Assembly (NCBI GenBank): GCA_945878875.1 | Contig: CAMCUC010000021.1 | Coordinates: 1 to 41,839 of the forward strand | From: Rhizobium sp. Q54 | GTDB lineage: Bacteria; Pseudomonadota; Alphaproteobacteria; Rhizobiales; Beijerinckiaceae | Direction: 5' to 3' | Length of the DNA stretch: 41,839 nt | Notes under the pieces: generated by a model | Databases searched by the model: none | What the model was told of the DNA's origin: nothing | Seen by the model: only the letters and a program-made list of their open reading frames with translations | Position numbers and translations under genes: made by a program | In this document: in pieces, positions 15,613 through 23,695 of the stretch | How the letters are laid out: every line of letters begins with the position of its first letter | How positions within the stretch are numbered: the stretch's first letter is position 1

Positions 15613-16926
15613 TTAATCCCTCTCTCCGTGAGGCTTGAACGCTATTCCGCGCACCACGGCGCCGGCGCCGAACTTGGCGCGCAGGATATCGACCGCGCTC
15701 TCGGTCGCTTTTTCCTTCGCTACTTTGGTGTCGGCCAAATCGCCCTGATCGCAGTTTTCAATTGGGTGAAAGCCCGACATGCCCACGCCAATCAACCGGA
15801 AGCGCGCGCCGTCCGTCTCTTTAAGCAACAAGGTGCGGGCGGCTTCAAAAATGCGTCCCGACAGGCGCGTGGGCTCATGCAGCGTTTGCGAGCGCGTGCG
15901 CATACGAAAATCGGATGTTTTGAGTTTCAGCGTAAGGGTGGCGGCGCCGATCTCCTGCGCCTTTAATCGCGCAGAAACCTTGTCGCACAGGGCAAACAGC
16001 ACGCTCGACAAAACGTCAGGATCGGCAATATCGGCGTCAAACGTCGTCTCGGCCGATACGCTTTTGGACTCGCGCTCAGGGCTCACTTTGCGCTGATCTA
16101 TCCCCCGCGCCAGCCGCCACAGCCGCTGCGCTTCCGAGGAGCCAAGCGCGCGCATGAAGGCGATTTCGTCCATCGCCTGAATGTCGCCCAGCGTCGCAAA
16201 ACCCTCCGCCGCAAGCCGCTTCTCGGCAGCCGCCCCCACGCCCCATAAATGGCCGACGGGTCGGGGCGCCAGAAACGCCTGCGCCTCAGCGGCTCCGATG
16301 ATTGCAAAGCCGCGCGGCTTATCAAGATCGGAGGCCATTTTCGCCAGAAATTTGCAATAGGACAGCCCGACCGAAACGCTGATGCCGACCTCGCGCTCAA
16401 CCCTGTTGGCAAACCGCGCCAGCGTGATCGCCGGGGATGCGTGATGCAAAAGCTCGGTGCCCGACAGATCGAGAAACGCCTCGTCGATGGAGATCGGCTC
16501 GACCAGCGGCGTCAGATCCAGCATCATCGCGCGAACCTGCTGTCCCACAGCCACATAATGGGCCATGCGCGGATAAACCACCGTCGCATGCGGGCATAAT
16601 TCCAGCGCCTTGAACATCGGCATCGCCGAGCGCACGCCATAGGTGCGCGCGATATAGCAACATGTGGACACAACCCCGCGCCGCCCGCCGCCGATAATCA
16701 CCGGTTTGTCGGCCAGCGATGGATCGTCGCGTTTTTCGACCGCCGCATAAAACGCATCGCAATCAATATGCGCAATAGCGAGCCCGTCACGCTCGGCGTG
16801 AACCAGCAGGCGCGGCGACCCGCAAGCCGGACAGCGATTGACCACGCGTGCCCCCGCCTGCCCGTCAAAGAGACAATCGCGACAAAACAGCGGGGCGGCG
16901 CGCAGGGGAATCATGGGAGATATCAT
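15613..16926 (-). CDS. dinB: DNA polymerase IV (Y-family) with N-terminal Cys cluster
   Basis: This is a translesion DNA polymerase. The catalytic palm begins at AIAHIDCDAFYAAVEKRDDP and continues through KPVIIGGGRRGVVSTCCYIARTYGVRSAMP. The second acidic motif SIDEAFLDLSG is intact. Next come the thumb HhH segment HLWGVGAAAEKRLAAEGFATL and the little-finger domain (ATLTLKLKTSDFRMRTRSQTL). An N-terminal extension of about 50 residues carries CRDC and CPAC pairs, resembling a zinc ribbon; longer alphaproteobacterial DinB proteins have a similar leader. At 437 residues it is longer than the E. coli form (351). ATG 16926 and ATG 16914 are both in frame, neither with a good Shine-Dalgarno. No SOS box was identified by eye. 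Confidence 0.94.
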   Translation of the reverse strand: MISPMIPLRAAPLFCRDCLFDGQAGARVVNRCPACGSPRLLVHAERDGLAIAHIDCDAFYAAVEKRDDPSLADKPVIIGGGRRGVVSTCCYIARTYGVRSAMPMFKALELCPHATVVYPRMAHYVAVGQQVRAMMLDLTPLVEPISIDEAFLDLSGTELLHHASPAITLARFANRVEREVGISVSVGLSYCKFLAKMASDLDKPRGFAIIGAAEAQAFLAPRPVGHLWGVGAAAEKRLAAEGFATLGDIQAMDEIAFMRALGSSEAQRLWRLARGIDQRKVSPERESKSVSAETTFDADIADPDVLSSVLFALCDKVSARLKAQEIGAATLTLKLKTSDFRMRTRSQTLHEPTRLSGRIFEAARTLLLKETDGARFRLIGVGMSGFHPIENCDQGDLADTKVAKEKATESAVDILRAKFGAGAVVRGIAFKPHGERD

Positions 16927-16990
16927 AAGCGCTTTTCGCGCGGCTGTGGGGCGACGCTAGTTTGGCCCACTGGCCTCCAGCCCCACGCTT

Positions 16991-17103
16991 TTGGACGGCG
17001 GGCTTCCAGCCCGCATCTTGGCAATCTTCGAAAGCCGCTAATCATCGCCCATCAGGCGTCCTGTACTGCGGGCGCACATGCGGGCTGGAAGCCCGCGGTC
17101 CAA
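16991..17103. repeat. 26-bp inverted repeat pair, copy 1 of a dispersed element
   Basis: The arms 16991-17016 (TTGGACGGCGGGCTTCCAGC plus CCGCAT) and 17078-17103 are inverted copies with one mismatch, 61 bp apart. Each arm has its own inner palindrome GCGGGCTtccAGCCCGC. The right arm ends five bases before the DUF3572 stop. The same 24-bp unit occurs in inverted order, nearly back to back, at 35516-35573, so it is a dispersed intergenic element with four arms in this window. No coding function is apparent. Confidence 0.9.
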
Positions 17104-17107
17104 AGCC

Positions 17108-17446
17108 TCAATCCTCCACCGGCGGTCCCGACAGCAGCATTTGCGCCGCCGCAATTTGCTCGGGCGGGAGTTTGGCGTGTTCGACCAGCGCCAGCAGCGT
17201 CGGCTCGTCCGAGCAAATGTAATCCAGCACCCCGGCGGCAAAACCCGGCTCAGTGGCCGCGCGGCGCAAATCGCCAAGGTCGAGGCCACTAACGGCGACA
17301 AAACGCTCCAGACGCTCAGGATCGGCGGCAATCCAGCCAAGAGCTGAAATGGCAAGAATTTCAGCCTGTTCTGTGCGGTATTCAAGATGGGCTGCGGATT
17401 TAACTGCGCCTCGTGGGGGATCGATTCTCATTTCATAAATGTTCAT
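17108..17446 (-). CDS. DUF3572 family protein
   Basis: This is a 112-residue cytoplasmic protein of a small, mostly alphaproteobacterial family of unknown function. Recognisable segments are [62 protein letters not shown] and [11 protein letters not shown] at the C-terminus. The gene is divergent from divK, an arrangement I recall from related genomes, which hints at a cell-cycle link but gives no activity. ATG 17446 ([11 protein letters not shown]) is the first start; an internal ATG at 17431 is also possible. No membrane segment or catalytic motif is visible. Confidence 0.85.
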   Translation of the reverse strand: MNIYEMRIDPPRGAVKSAAHLEYRTEQAEILAISALGWIAADPERLERFVAVSGLDLGDLRRAATEPGFAAGVLDYICSDEPTLLALVEHAKLPPEQIAAAQMLLSGPPVED

Positions 17447-17518
17447 CGGCTAGAAGGTTGGAGGAGTTTTACTATTTACGGCGCACCCAGCCCTGCTCCG
17501 CCGCACGTCAGGATCGCG

Positions 17519-17890
17519 ATGACCAAAACAATTCTCATCGTAGAAGACAATGAGCTCAATATGAAGCTCTTCAACGACCTTCTGGAAGCCCACGGCTACG
17601 GCGTCATTCAGACCCGCAGCGGCGTGGAGGCGGTGGAGCTTGCCCGCAAGCATCGCCCCGATCTGATCCTGATGGACATCCAATTGCCGGAAGTCTCAGG
17701 CCTTCAGGTCACGCAATGGATCAAGGCCGACGAGGAATTGCGCGCTATTCCCGTGGTCGCCGTCACCGCGTTTGCGATGAAGGGCGACGAGGAGAAAATC
17801 CGCCAAGGGGGCTGCGAGGCCTATTTGTCAAAGCCGATCTCGGTCGCCAAATTTCTGGAGACCGTGCGCAATTACGCAGGGCCGGCTTGA
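17519..17890 (+). CDS. divK: single-domain response regulator DivK
   Basis: DivK is the cell-fate response regulator that, when phosphorylated, acts through the DivL-CckA pathway to lower CtrA activity. It is cytoplasmic and polar in model species. The single receiver domain opens [20 protein letters not shown]. It has the phosphoacceptor Asp53 in [13 protein letters not shown], the Thr in [16 protein letters not shown] and the Lys in [18 protein letters not shown] 17519 gives 123 residues, the exact usual size; the open frame runs further upstream into non-conserved sequence. pleD follows 36 bp downstream in the same direction. A GANTC site (17423-17427) and a lone TTAAC half-site (17398-17402) lie upstream, but no full CtrA box was seen. 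Confidence 0.96.
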   Translation: MTKTILIVEDNELNMKLFNDLLEAHGYGVIQTRSGVEAVELARKHRPDLILMDIQLPEVSGLQVTQWIKADEELRAIPVVAVTAFAMKGDEEKIRQGGCEAYLSKPISVAKFLETVRNYAGPA

Positions 17891-17926
17891 ACTTTATTCT
17901 TTCTTGTTTTTGCGAAGGCCATTTTC

Positions 17927-19297
17927 ATGACCGCCCGCGTTCTTGTCGTTGACGACCTGCTCCCCAACATCAAACTTCTCGAAGCCCGCCTCGGCGCCGA
18001 ATACTTCGAGGTGCAAAGCGCGATGAGCGGCCCGCAGGCTTTGGCCATTTGCGCGCAGGGCCAGATCGACATCGTGCTGCTCGACGTGATGATGCCGGGC
18101 ATGGACGGTTTTGAGGTGTGCCGCCGCATCAAGGCCGATCCGGCGACCGCCCATTTGCCCGTCGTGATGATTACCTCGCTCGACCAGCATGCCGACCGAT
18201 TGCGCGGACTGGAGGCTGGAGCGGATGATTTTCTGGGCAAGCCTATCGACGAGATCGCCGTCATCGCCCGCGTGAAATCGCTCTCGCGCATGAAAGTGGC
18301 GCTCGACGAGCTGCGCAACCGGCGCTCGATTGCGGCTCAAATGGGCGCCTCGGCCAGTCTGGCCGCCGCCATCGCCGATAGCGGCGAACAGGGCCGCATT
18401 CTGCTGGTGGACGATCGCGACAGCTCGATTGACCGCGTAACGTCGGCGCTGCGCGGGCGCCATACCCTCGATGTTGAGCGCATTCCCGCACAGGCTATGT
18501 TTCGCGTCGCGGAGCACGATTACGATCTCATCGCCGTCAGCCTGAACCTTCAGGGGTTTGACGGCCTGCGCGTGTGCAGCCAATTGCGTTCGCTGGAACG
18601 TACGCGCCATACGCCGATTCTGATGCTGGCAGAAACCGACGACCGCCGCAAAGTGCTGCATGGACTGGAACTGGGCGCCAGTGATTACATCTCGCGCCCG
18701 ATTGACCGCAACGAGCTGATTGCGCGCGTGCGCACGCAGGTGCGCCGGCGCCGTTATTCCGAAGCGCTGCGCAACGACGTGCAGGCCTCAATCGAGATGG
18801 CCCTCGTCGATCCGCTCACCGGCCTCAACAATCGCCGCTATCTCGAAATGCGTCTGCCAACCCTGCTTGAAGAAGCCGCCCGGCGCGGGCGTCCGCTTGC
18901 ACTGATGGCGCTCGACATCGACCGCTTCAAGTCCGTCAACGACGGCTACGGCCATGATTCTGGCGACGAGGTGCTGCGCACATTTGCGCAACGGGTGAAA
19001 AACGCCGTGCGCGAGGGCGATTTGCTGTGCCGACTGGGCGGCGAGGAATTCGTGGTGCTGATGCCCGAAACCGACATCGACGTCGCCGCCCGAATCGCCG
19101 AGCGCGTGCGCGGCGCCATTGAGGCGGAGCTGTTTGCAATCGAGAAGGGTGCGCGGAGCATCCCTGTCACCGTCTCGATAGGCTTGGCGCAGGCGCAGGG
19201 CGAAACGGAGCCCGAAGGCCTGTTCCGCCGGGCGGATCGAGCGCTCTACCGCTCGAAAAATGACGGGCGCAACAGGGTTACGCTGGACGCTGCGTGA
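17927..19297 (+). CDS. pleD: diguanylate cyclase response regulator PleD (REC-REC-GGDEF)
   Basis: PleD makes c-di-GMP from two GTP when its first receiver is phosphorylated, and directs polar differentiation. The first receiver has acidic DD near the start and Asp53 in IDIVLLDVMMPGMDGFEVC, with Lys in FLGKPIDEIAV. The second receiver (about residues 150-280) is degenerate: the phosphoacceptor position reads Ser in YDLIAVSLNLQGFDG, as expected for the PleD adaptor domain. The GGDEF domain begins ALVDPLTGLNNRRYLEMRLP and carries the active-site GGEEF at about 371. An RxxD inhibitory site (REGD) lies just upstream of it. Its 456 residues are the normal length, and it is probably cotranscribed with divK. 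Confidence 0.97.
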   Translation: MTARVLVVDDLLPNIKLLEARLGAEYFEVQSAMSGPQALAICAQGQIDIVLLDVMMPGMDGFEVCRRIKADPATAHLPVVMITSLDQHADRLRGLEAGADDFLGKPIDEIAVIARVKSLSRMKVALDELRNRRSIAAQMGASASLAAAIADSGEQGRILLVDDRDSSIDRVTSALRGRHTLDVERIPAQAMFRVAEHDYDLIAVSLNLQGFDGLRVCSQLRSLERTRHTPILMLAETDDRRKVLHGLELGASDYISRPIDRNELIARVRTQVRRRRYSEALRNDVQASIEMALVDPLTGLNNRRYLEMRLPTLLEEAARRGRPLALMALDIDRFKSVNDGYGHDSGDEVLRTFAQRVKNAVREGDLLCRLGGEEFVVLMPETDIDVAARIAERVRGAIEAELFAIEKGARSIPVTVSIGLAQAQGETEPEGLFRRADRALYRSKNDGRNRVTLDAA

Positions 19298-19493
19298 GGC
19301 TTGCCGGAAGGCTTGCGGAAAAACTTGCCGCAATTTTGACGGTTTCGCTTGCGAAATCAGGGTGTCGCTGTTCATAGCGATTCGCCCTGCGGGTCGCTGT
19401 GTCTGCGTGAGCTGAACCTTTAAGGCAAACTGTTGTGGTTAAAGTCTTGTTTAGTCCCAGTTGAGGGTTCGCAGCGATTGCCCGCCTCGCGTT

Positions 19494-19660
19494 GGCGGAG
19501 TAAAGTACTTTCATCGGCAGACGATGTTTTGTCGCCGTAAAGTCTCCCTACGGAGTGCTCAGGTCCGCCGCATCTCCTGGGTCCGTGGGGCAGGCCGGCC
19601 GGCGTTGGTTCAGGAGTGGCCTCCTCAGAGCCAGCGTCGGCCGGCCGTCTTGCCTGCCTG
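19494..19660. ncRNA. candidate structured RNA or palindromic element, strand unresolved
   Basis: Several stems can be drawn in a nested layout. GGCGGA (19494-19499) pairs with TCCGCC (19564-19569). It encloses hairpins CATCG/CGATG (19512-19516 and 19522-19526) and CCGTA/TACGG (19535-19539 and 19549-19553). Next to it is a long hairpin with arms 19593-19608 and 19631-19646 (GGCCGGCCGGCGTTGG and a near-perfect complement), capped by AGGAG/CTCCT. A closed multibranch plus a long stem is what a structured RNA would look like, but the same pairing exists on both strands. I match it to no family I know, and a terminator-like T-run is absent. Confidence 0.3.
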
Positions 19661-19725
19661 AGGGCGTGCGGCTGGCAATGCCTCCGCAAGACGCAATCTC
19701 CAGACTTACCCCGAGTATTTAAGCT

Positions 19726-19842
19726 GTCATGGACGGGCTTGTCCCGTCCATCCACGAGACGGCGCACGAGACGGCGCAAGCCGTTGCTTTTAGCCGCGAG
19801 GCTCCTGACGACGTGGATGGCCGGGACAAGCCCGGCCATGAC
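19726..19842. repeat. inverted pair of a GGCCGGG-type intergenic repeat
   Basis: Copy 1 is at 19726-19757 (GTCATGGACGGGCTTGTCCC then GTCCATCCACGA) and the inverted copy 2 at 19812-19842 (CGTGGATGGCCGGGACAAGC then CCGGCCATGAC). The two arms can pair with each other and each is internally palindromic. Repeats reading GTCATGGCCGGGCTTGTCCC are common between genes in Hyphomicrobiales genomes. The pair lies just downstream of clpA and may help end its transcript. A 12-bp tandem repeat lies between the arms. Confidence 0.85.
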
Positions 19843-19870
19843 GTTACAGAGATTCGCGCTTCAGTCCGAC

Positions 19871-22348
19871 CTACCCCTTCAACGGCACTTTCGGCACGAT
19901 CCCGCCGCGCGGGTCTTCGTCTTTTGGGCTGTCGCCAGATTTGCCATCCTTGCGGGCGCGGGCGCGGCGCACTTCCGGCTCTTCTTTTGGCTTGCGCTTC
20001 TTGCGGGCCTCGACGACTTCCTTGTCGGGCTTGGGCAGGGCGGGGCCTTCCGGGAACATGAAGGTGAGCTTGCGCTTGCCCTCCACTTCACCGACCACCA
20101 CGCGCACCGTGCCGCCGCCTTTAAGGCGACCAAACAGCACTTCGTCGGCCAGCGGCGTTTTGATGTGCTGCTGGATCACGCGGGCCATCGGGCGAGCGCC
20201 CATCATTTCGTCGTAGCCGTTCTCGACCAGCCACGAGCGCGCCTCGTCTGTGAGTTCAATCGTCACGTTGCGGTCGCCCAGCTGCATTTCAAGCTGCGCG
20301 ATGAACTTGTCGACGACTTGACGAATAACCTCCTGAGGCAGGTGGCCGAACGGTACAATCGCATCGAGGCGGTTGCGGAATTCGGGCGAGAACATCCGGT
20401 TGATCGCTTCCAGATCCTCGCCCTCGCGCTTGGTCTTGCCAAAGCCGAAGGCGGGCTTTGCCATGTCGGCGGCGCCCGCGTTCGTCGTCATGATGAGGAT
20501 GACGTTGCGGAAATCGACCTGCTTGCCGTGATGATCGGTCAGCTTGCCGTGATCCATGATCTGCAACAGGATGTTGTAGAGATCGGGATGCGCCTTCTCG
20601 ATTTCATCAAGCAGCAACACGCTATGGGGATGCTGGTCGACGGCGTCCGTCAACAGGCCGCCCTGATCGAAGCCGACATAGCCCGGAGGCGCGCCGATGA
20701 GGCGCGAAACCGTGTGCCGCTCCATATATTCCGACATATCGAAGCGCACGAGTTCGACGCCAAGCGATTTGGCGAGCTGGCGCGCGACCTCCGTCTTGCC
20801 GACGCCGGTGGGGCCGGAGAACAGATAGCTGCCGATGGGCTTTTCGCCGTCGCGCAGGCCCGCGCGCGCCAGCTTGATGGCTGACGAAAGCGCGCCGATA
20901 GCGGCGTCCTGGCCATAGACCACGCGGCGCAGCGTGGTGTCGAGATGCTGCAACACTTCGGCGTCGTCTTTGGAGACGGTCTTGGGAGGAATGCGCGCCA
21001 TCGTTGCAATGGTCGCCTCAATCTCCTTGATCCCGATGGTCTTCTTGCGCTTGGCCTCGGGCAGCAACATCTGGCTGGCGCCCGTCTCGTCGATCACGTC
21101 AATCGCCTTATCGGGCAATTTGCGATCGTGGATGTAGCGCGCCGACAATTCCACCGCCGCCTTCACCGCATCGTTGGTGTAGCGGATTTTGTGGAATTCC
21201 TCGAAATAGGGTTTCAGCCCCTTAACGATTTCAATCGCGTCCGGGATAGACGGCTCATTAACGTCGATTTTCTGGAAGCGGCGCACAAGCGCGCGATCCT
21301 TCTCGAAATACTGGCGGTATTCCTTGTAGGTGGTCGAGCCGATGCAGCGTAGCGTGCCTTGCGCCAGAGCGGGCTTGAGCAAATTCGACGCATCCATCGC
21401 GCCGCCCGAGGTGGCGCCGGCGCCGATAACGGTGTGGATTTCGTCGATGAACAGCACGGCGTTCTTGTGCTGCTCGATCTCCTTCATCACTTGCTTCAGG
21501 CGCTCTTCGAAATCGCCGCGATAGCGAGTGCCCGCCAGCAGCGAGCCCATGTCGAGCGAAAACACCGTGGCCTCCGCCAAAACTTCCGGCACTTCGCCCT
21601 GCACGATCTTGCGCGCGAGGCCTTCTGCGATAGCGGTCTTGCCGACGCCGGGATCGCCGACCAGCAGCGGATTGTTCTTCTGCCTGCGGCAGAGCACCTG
21701 AATCGTGCGTTGCACTTCGGACTCGCGGCCGATCAGCGGATCAATGCGACCGTCGCGCGCTTTCTTGTTGAGGTTGACGCAATAGGCGTCGAGGGCGCCC
21801 TCTTTCTTTTTGCTGTCCGGCGCCTCGGGGCGTTCGCGAGCGGATTCGGGACGATCCTGATCTTCCTCGGCGCCGCGCGGGCTGCGGGTCGAATCGCTGG
21901 CGCCGGGGCGCTTGGCGATGCCGTGGCTGATGTAATTGACCGCATCATAGCGGGTCATGTCCTGCTCTTGCAGGAAATAGGCGGCGTGGCTCTCGCGCTC
22001 GGCGAAGATGGCGACAAGCACGTTGGCGCCGGTCACCTCCTCGCGGCCAGAGGATTGCACGTGGATGACTGCGCGTTGAATCACGCGCTGGAAGCCTGCG
22101 GTTGGCTTGGCTTCGTCATGCCGACCGTTGGTGGCCAGGTTCGCGAGTTCGTTGTCGATATAGTCGACGAGGCTTTTCTTCAGCGCATCGAGATCGACCG
22201 AGCACGCCCGCATAAGTGCGGCGGCGTCGCCGTCGTCGAGCAGGCTGAAGAGAAGATGCTCCAGCGTGGCGTATTCGTGCCGACGCTCGTTGGCGACAGC
22301 GAGCGCCCGATGCAGTGACTGTTCCAGATTGCGCGAAAAGGTCGGCAT
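19871..22348 (-). CDS. clpA: ATP-dependent Clp protease ATP-binding subunit ClpA
   Basis: ClpA is the AAA+ unfoldase that feeds substrates, including N-degron proteins delivered by ClpS, to ClpP. The N-terminal double-Clp-N domain begins MPTFSRNLEQSLHRALAVAN. The first AAA module has Walker A GDPGVGKTAIAEG and Walker B VLFIDEIHTVIGAG. The second has GPTGVGKTEVARQ and VLLLDEIEKAHPD, followed by sensor NVILIMTTNAG. ATG 22348 is preceded by AGGAG and gives 825 residues. That is longer than E. coli ClpA (758) because of a basic, Lys/Glu/Pro-rich tail of about 55 residues (EARKKRKPKEEPEVRRARAR and on). clpS lies 11 bp upstream, the classical clpSA operon. Confidence 0.97.
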   Translation of the reverse strand: MPTFSRNLEQSLHRALAVANERRHEYATLEHLLFSLLDDGDAAALMRACSVDLDALKKSLVDYIDNELANLATNGRHDEAKPTAGFQRVIQRAVIHVQSSGREEVTGANVLVAIFAERESHAAYFLQEQDMTRYDAVNYISHGIAKRPGASDSTRSPRGAEEDQDRPESARERPEAPDSKKKEGALDAYCVNLNKKARDGRIDPLIGRESEVQRTIQVLCRRQKNNPLLVGDPGVGKTAIAEGLARKIVQGEVPEVLAEATVFSLDMGSLLAGTRYRGDFEERLKQVMKEIEQHKNAVLFIDEIHTVIGAGATSGGAMDASNLLKPALAQGTLRCIGSTTYKEYRQYFEKDRALVRRFQKIDVNEPSIPDAIEIVKGLKPYFEEFHKIRYTNDAVKAAVELSARYIHDRKLPDKAIDVIDETGASQMLLPEAKRKKTIGIKEIEATIATMARIPPKTVSKDDAEVLQHLDTTLRRVVYGQDAAIGALSSAIKLARAGLRDGEKPIGSYLFSGPTGVGKTEVARQLAKSLGVELVRFDMSEYMERHTVSRLIGAPPGYVGFDQGGLLTDAVDQHPHSVLLLDEIEKAHPDLYNILLQIMDHGKLTDHHGKQVDFRNVILIMTTNAGAADMAKPAFGFGKTKREGEDLEAINRMFSPEFRNRLDAIVPFGHLPQEVIRQVVDKFIAQLEMQLGDRNVTIELTDEARSWLVENGYDEMMGARPMARVIQQHIKTPLADEVLFGRLKGGGTVRVVVGEVEGKRKLTFMFPEGPALPKPDKEVVEARKKRKPKEEPEVRRARARKDGKSGDSPKDEDPRGGIVPKVPLKG

Positions 22349-22359
22349 GGGAGCTCCTG

Positions 22360-22722
22360 TCACTTCTTTTCCATGATGCACTGCAGCGGATGCTGGTGCT
22401 TGCGGGCGAAGTCCATCACTTGCGTCACTTTGGTCTCGGCGACCTCGTAGGTGAAAACGCCGCATTCCCCAACGCCATTGTTGTGAACGTGCAGCATGAT
22501 CTGCGTCGCTTCATCGGCAGTCTTGTTAAAATAGCGCCGCACCACCGAAATAACGAACTCCATCGGCGTATAATCGTCGTTCAAAAGCAACACACGATAC
22601 ATGCTGGGCTTTTTAGTCTGCGTTCGCGTGCGGGTAATAACGGCGGCGCCTGTGCCGCGATCTCCGCCACGGTCTCCATTATCGCGAAACGGCTCGCGCG
22701 CCGCCTGGACGAGATTGCTCAC
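22360..22722 (-). CDS. clpS: ATP-dependent Clp protease adaptor ClpS
   Basis: ClpS recognises N-end-rule residues and hands substrates to ClpA. The core is intact: [20 protein letters not shown] (with the Asn-Asp-Asp pocket), [30 protein letters not shown] and the C-terminal [13 protein letters not shown] chose GTG 22722 ([15 protein letters not shown]), giving 120 residues close to family size, with a weak CAGGGCGAG upstream. The frame is open further to a TTG at 22854, but that part (GRDLVV and before) shows no family sequence. The poly-basic stretch [11 protein letters not shown] before the core is the usual flexible N-tail. It is 11 bp upstream of clpA. Confidence 0.95.
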   Translation of the reverse strand: MSNLVQAAREPFRDNGDRGGDRGTGAAVITRTRTQTKKPSMYRVLLLNDDYTPMEFVISVVRRYFNKTADEATQIMLHVHNNGVGECGVFTYEVAETKVTQVMDFARKHQHPLQCIMEKK

Positions 22723-23026
22723 GACAAGATCTCGCCCTGACGGATGGGCGCCGCCGGAGGCGCCGACAGGAAGGGTGGACGATGCCAAGTTCACCAGAAA
22801 AACTCCGAATGTATCGCGATCACGCAAGTCTAACCTTTTTACGCGCCGCGACAATCATCCGATCATAGAGATCGGGCCGCGTGAGGCCGAACGCCGCATT
22901 CCTCCTTTATAATTTAGGGAGGATGTAGCCACCACGCCAGACGGCCAGCGCACAAGCGCCGTTATTTTCGCCGTCGTCGTTTTATCGCCCCGCAATACGG
23001 CGAAATCGGCGCAAAGCCCCGGCAAA
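22723..23026. other. clpS leader and phasin downstream region, no gene seen
   Basis: The stretch is about 300 bp. On the minus strand, 22890-22925 carries AAATTATAAAGGAGGAATG, a Shine-Dalgarno-like run placed only one base from an ATG. That ATG would give a 14-codon open frame (RRSASRGPISMIG) ending just before the TTG-open clpS frame. The GGAGG also pairs with the nearby CCTCC on the other strand, making a small inverted repeat with an AT-rich centre. It is more likely part of the clpS promoter or leader than a gene; no RNA gene is recognised. Confidence 0.5.
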
Positions 23027-23031
23027 CAAAA

Positions 23032-23055
23032 AAGGCCCGGCTCTCGCCGGACCTT
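23032..23055 (-). terminator. Rho-independent terminator of the phasin gene
   Basis: On the minus strand the stem GGTCCGGC/GCCGGGCC (8 bp with one G-U pair, 23034-23041 and 23046-23053) closes a GAGA tetraloop. It is followed by a run of six T at 23028-23033. It lies about 35 bp after the phasin stop, in the right orientation, and separates it from clpS. Confidence 0.9.
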
Positions 23056-23087
23056 CATGAATGCTGAAAAGCGAAAATGGAGCGCAA

Positions 23088-23426
23088 TCAGCGCGCAGCG
23101 GTCGCCTTGGCTACGGCGGCTTCCACCGGCTTGAACATTTCCTTGGCCAGACCCGTGTAGAGCTCGCCGAGCTTGGTGGACTGAGCCACGAAGGATTCGT
23201 AGGCGTTCTTGGCGAATTCGCCCTGAACCTGCATGGCGGTGTCGATGGACTTGGCGCCGACCAGCTTCTCAAAGGTCGATGAAGCGGTTTCAACCGACTT
23301 CTTGGAATAATCTGTCACTTCCGAAGCAATTTCCTGCACGCTTTTGGTGAGGGTTGCGCTTACGGCGGTGGCGGCGTCGAGCTGTTCCTTGCTGAATTTC
23401 TGCATGTCTTCAAAATTCTTAAACAT
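23088..23426 (-). CDS. phasin family protein
   Basis: Phasins are small amphipathic helical proteins that coat polyhydroxyalkanoate granules. This one is 112 residues, opening MFKNFEDMQKFSKEQLDAAT. It then runs as continuous heptad-like helix (LTKSVQEIASEVTDYSKKSVE, TFEKLVGAKSIDTAMQVQGEFAKNAYE) to a terminal LAKEMFKPVEAAVAKA, the typical phasin_2 layout. ATG 23426 has AGAGG upstream; the open frame to 23483 adds non-conserved residues. It ends in a strong terminator, so it is a monocistronic transcript, probably highly expressed. No PHA synthase is in the window. Confidence 0.9.
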   Translation of the reverse strand: MFKNFEDMQKFSKEQLDAATAVSATLTKSVQEIASEVTDYSKKSVETASSTFEKLVGAKSIDTAMQVQGEFAKNAYESFVAQSTKLGELYTGLAKEMFKPVEAAVAKATAAR

Positions 23427-23695
23427 GTCTAACCTCTTTTGGCTGGTCCGCGCCTCGGAATGAGCACGCCGCCTGCTGATCACAAAATTGTTTTAGGTGC
23501 GCTGCACAATAATGTCAAATCGTTTTTTGCATCGCAGCATTTTCCCCGCTGCGGGCGTTTTTACGCGTTGCGGCAAGCCTGTGTTAACCGCTGCGTAACC
23601 CCGGTCGCCTAACGTTCTTTCTTGTGGTGTTCCGGCAACAGGATTGGTTTTGGCCATGTTTCGGCCAGTCCCTGGAGCCGGTGGAGACGTGTGTA

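Larger units (their letters stand above)
19298..19870. other. gene-free interval of about 570 bp between pleD and clpA
   Basis: This stretch lies between two convergent genes. No open frame in it looks like a conserved protein: a 78-codon minus-strand frame (19278-19514) with an internal cluster of Thr, and a 66-codon plus-strand frame, have no recognisable motif. It contains a strongly self-complementary segment (19494-19660), an inverted pair of GGCCGGG repeats (19726-19842) and a 12-bp tandem repeat CGAGACGGCGCA (19755-19766 and 19767-19778). No tRNA or known structured RNA was recognised. Confidence 0.8.

Noticed and set aside
17398-17402. CtrA binding box upstream of divK
   Set aside because: Only one TTAAC half-site was found; the full TTAA-N7-TTAA pattern is absent.
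19298-19870. two-piece tmRNA, 6S RNA, SRP RNA or RNase P RNA
   Set aside because: I found no tag-peptide or T-loop (tmRNA) sequence, nor the conserved cores of the other RNAs.
19616-20884. 422-codon plus-strand open frame
   Set aside because: It is mostly antisense to clpA; His/Leu/Ala-rich translation with no motif, a GC-rich shadow frame.
21359-22318. 319-codon plus-strand open frame
   Set aside because: It is antisense to the clpA N-terminal part, which is certain; no independent signal.
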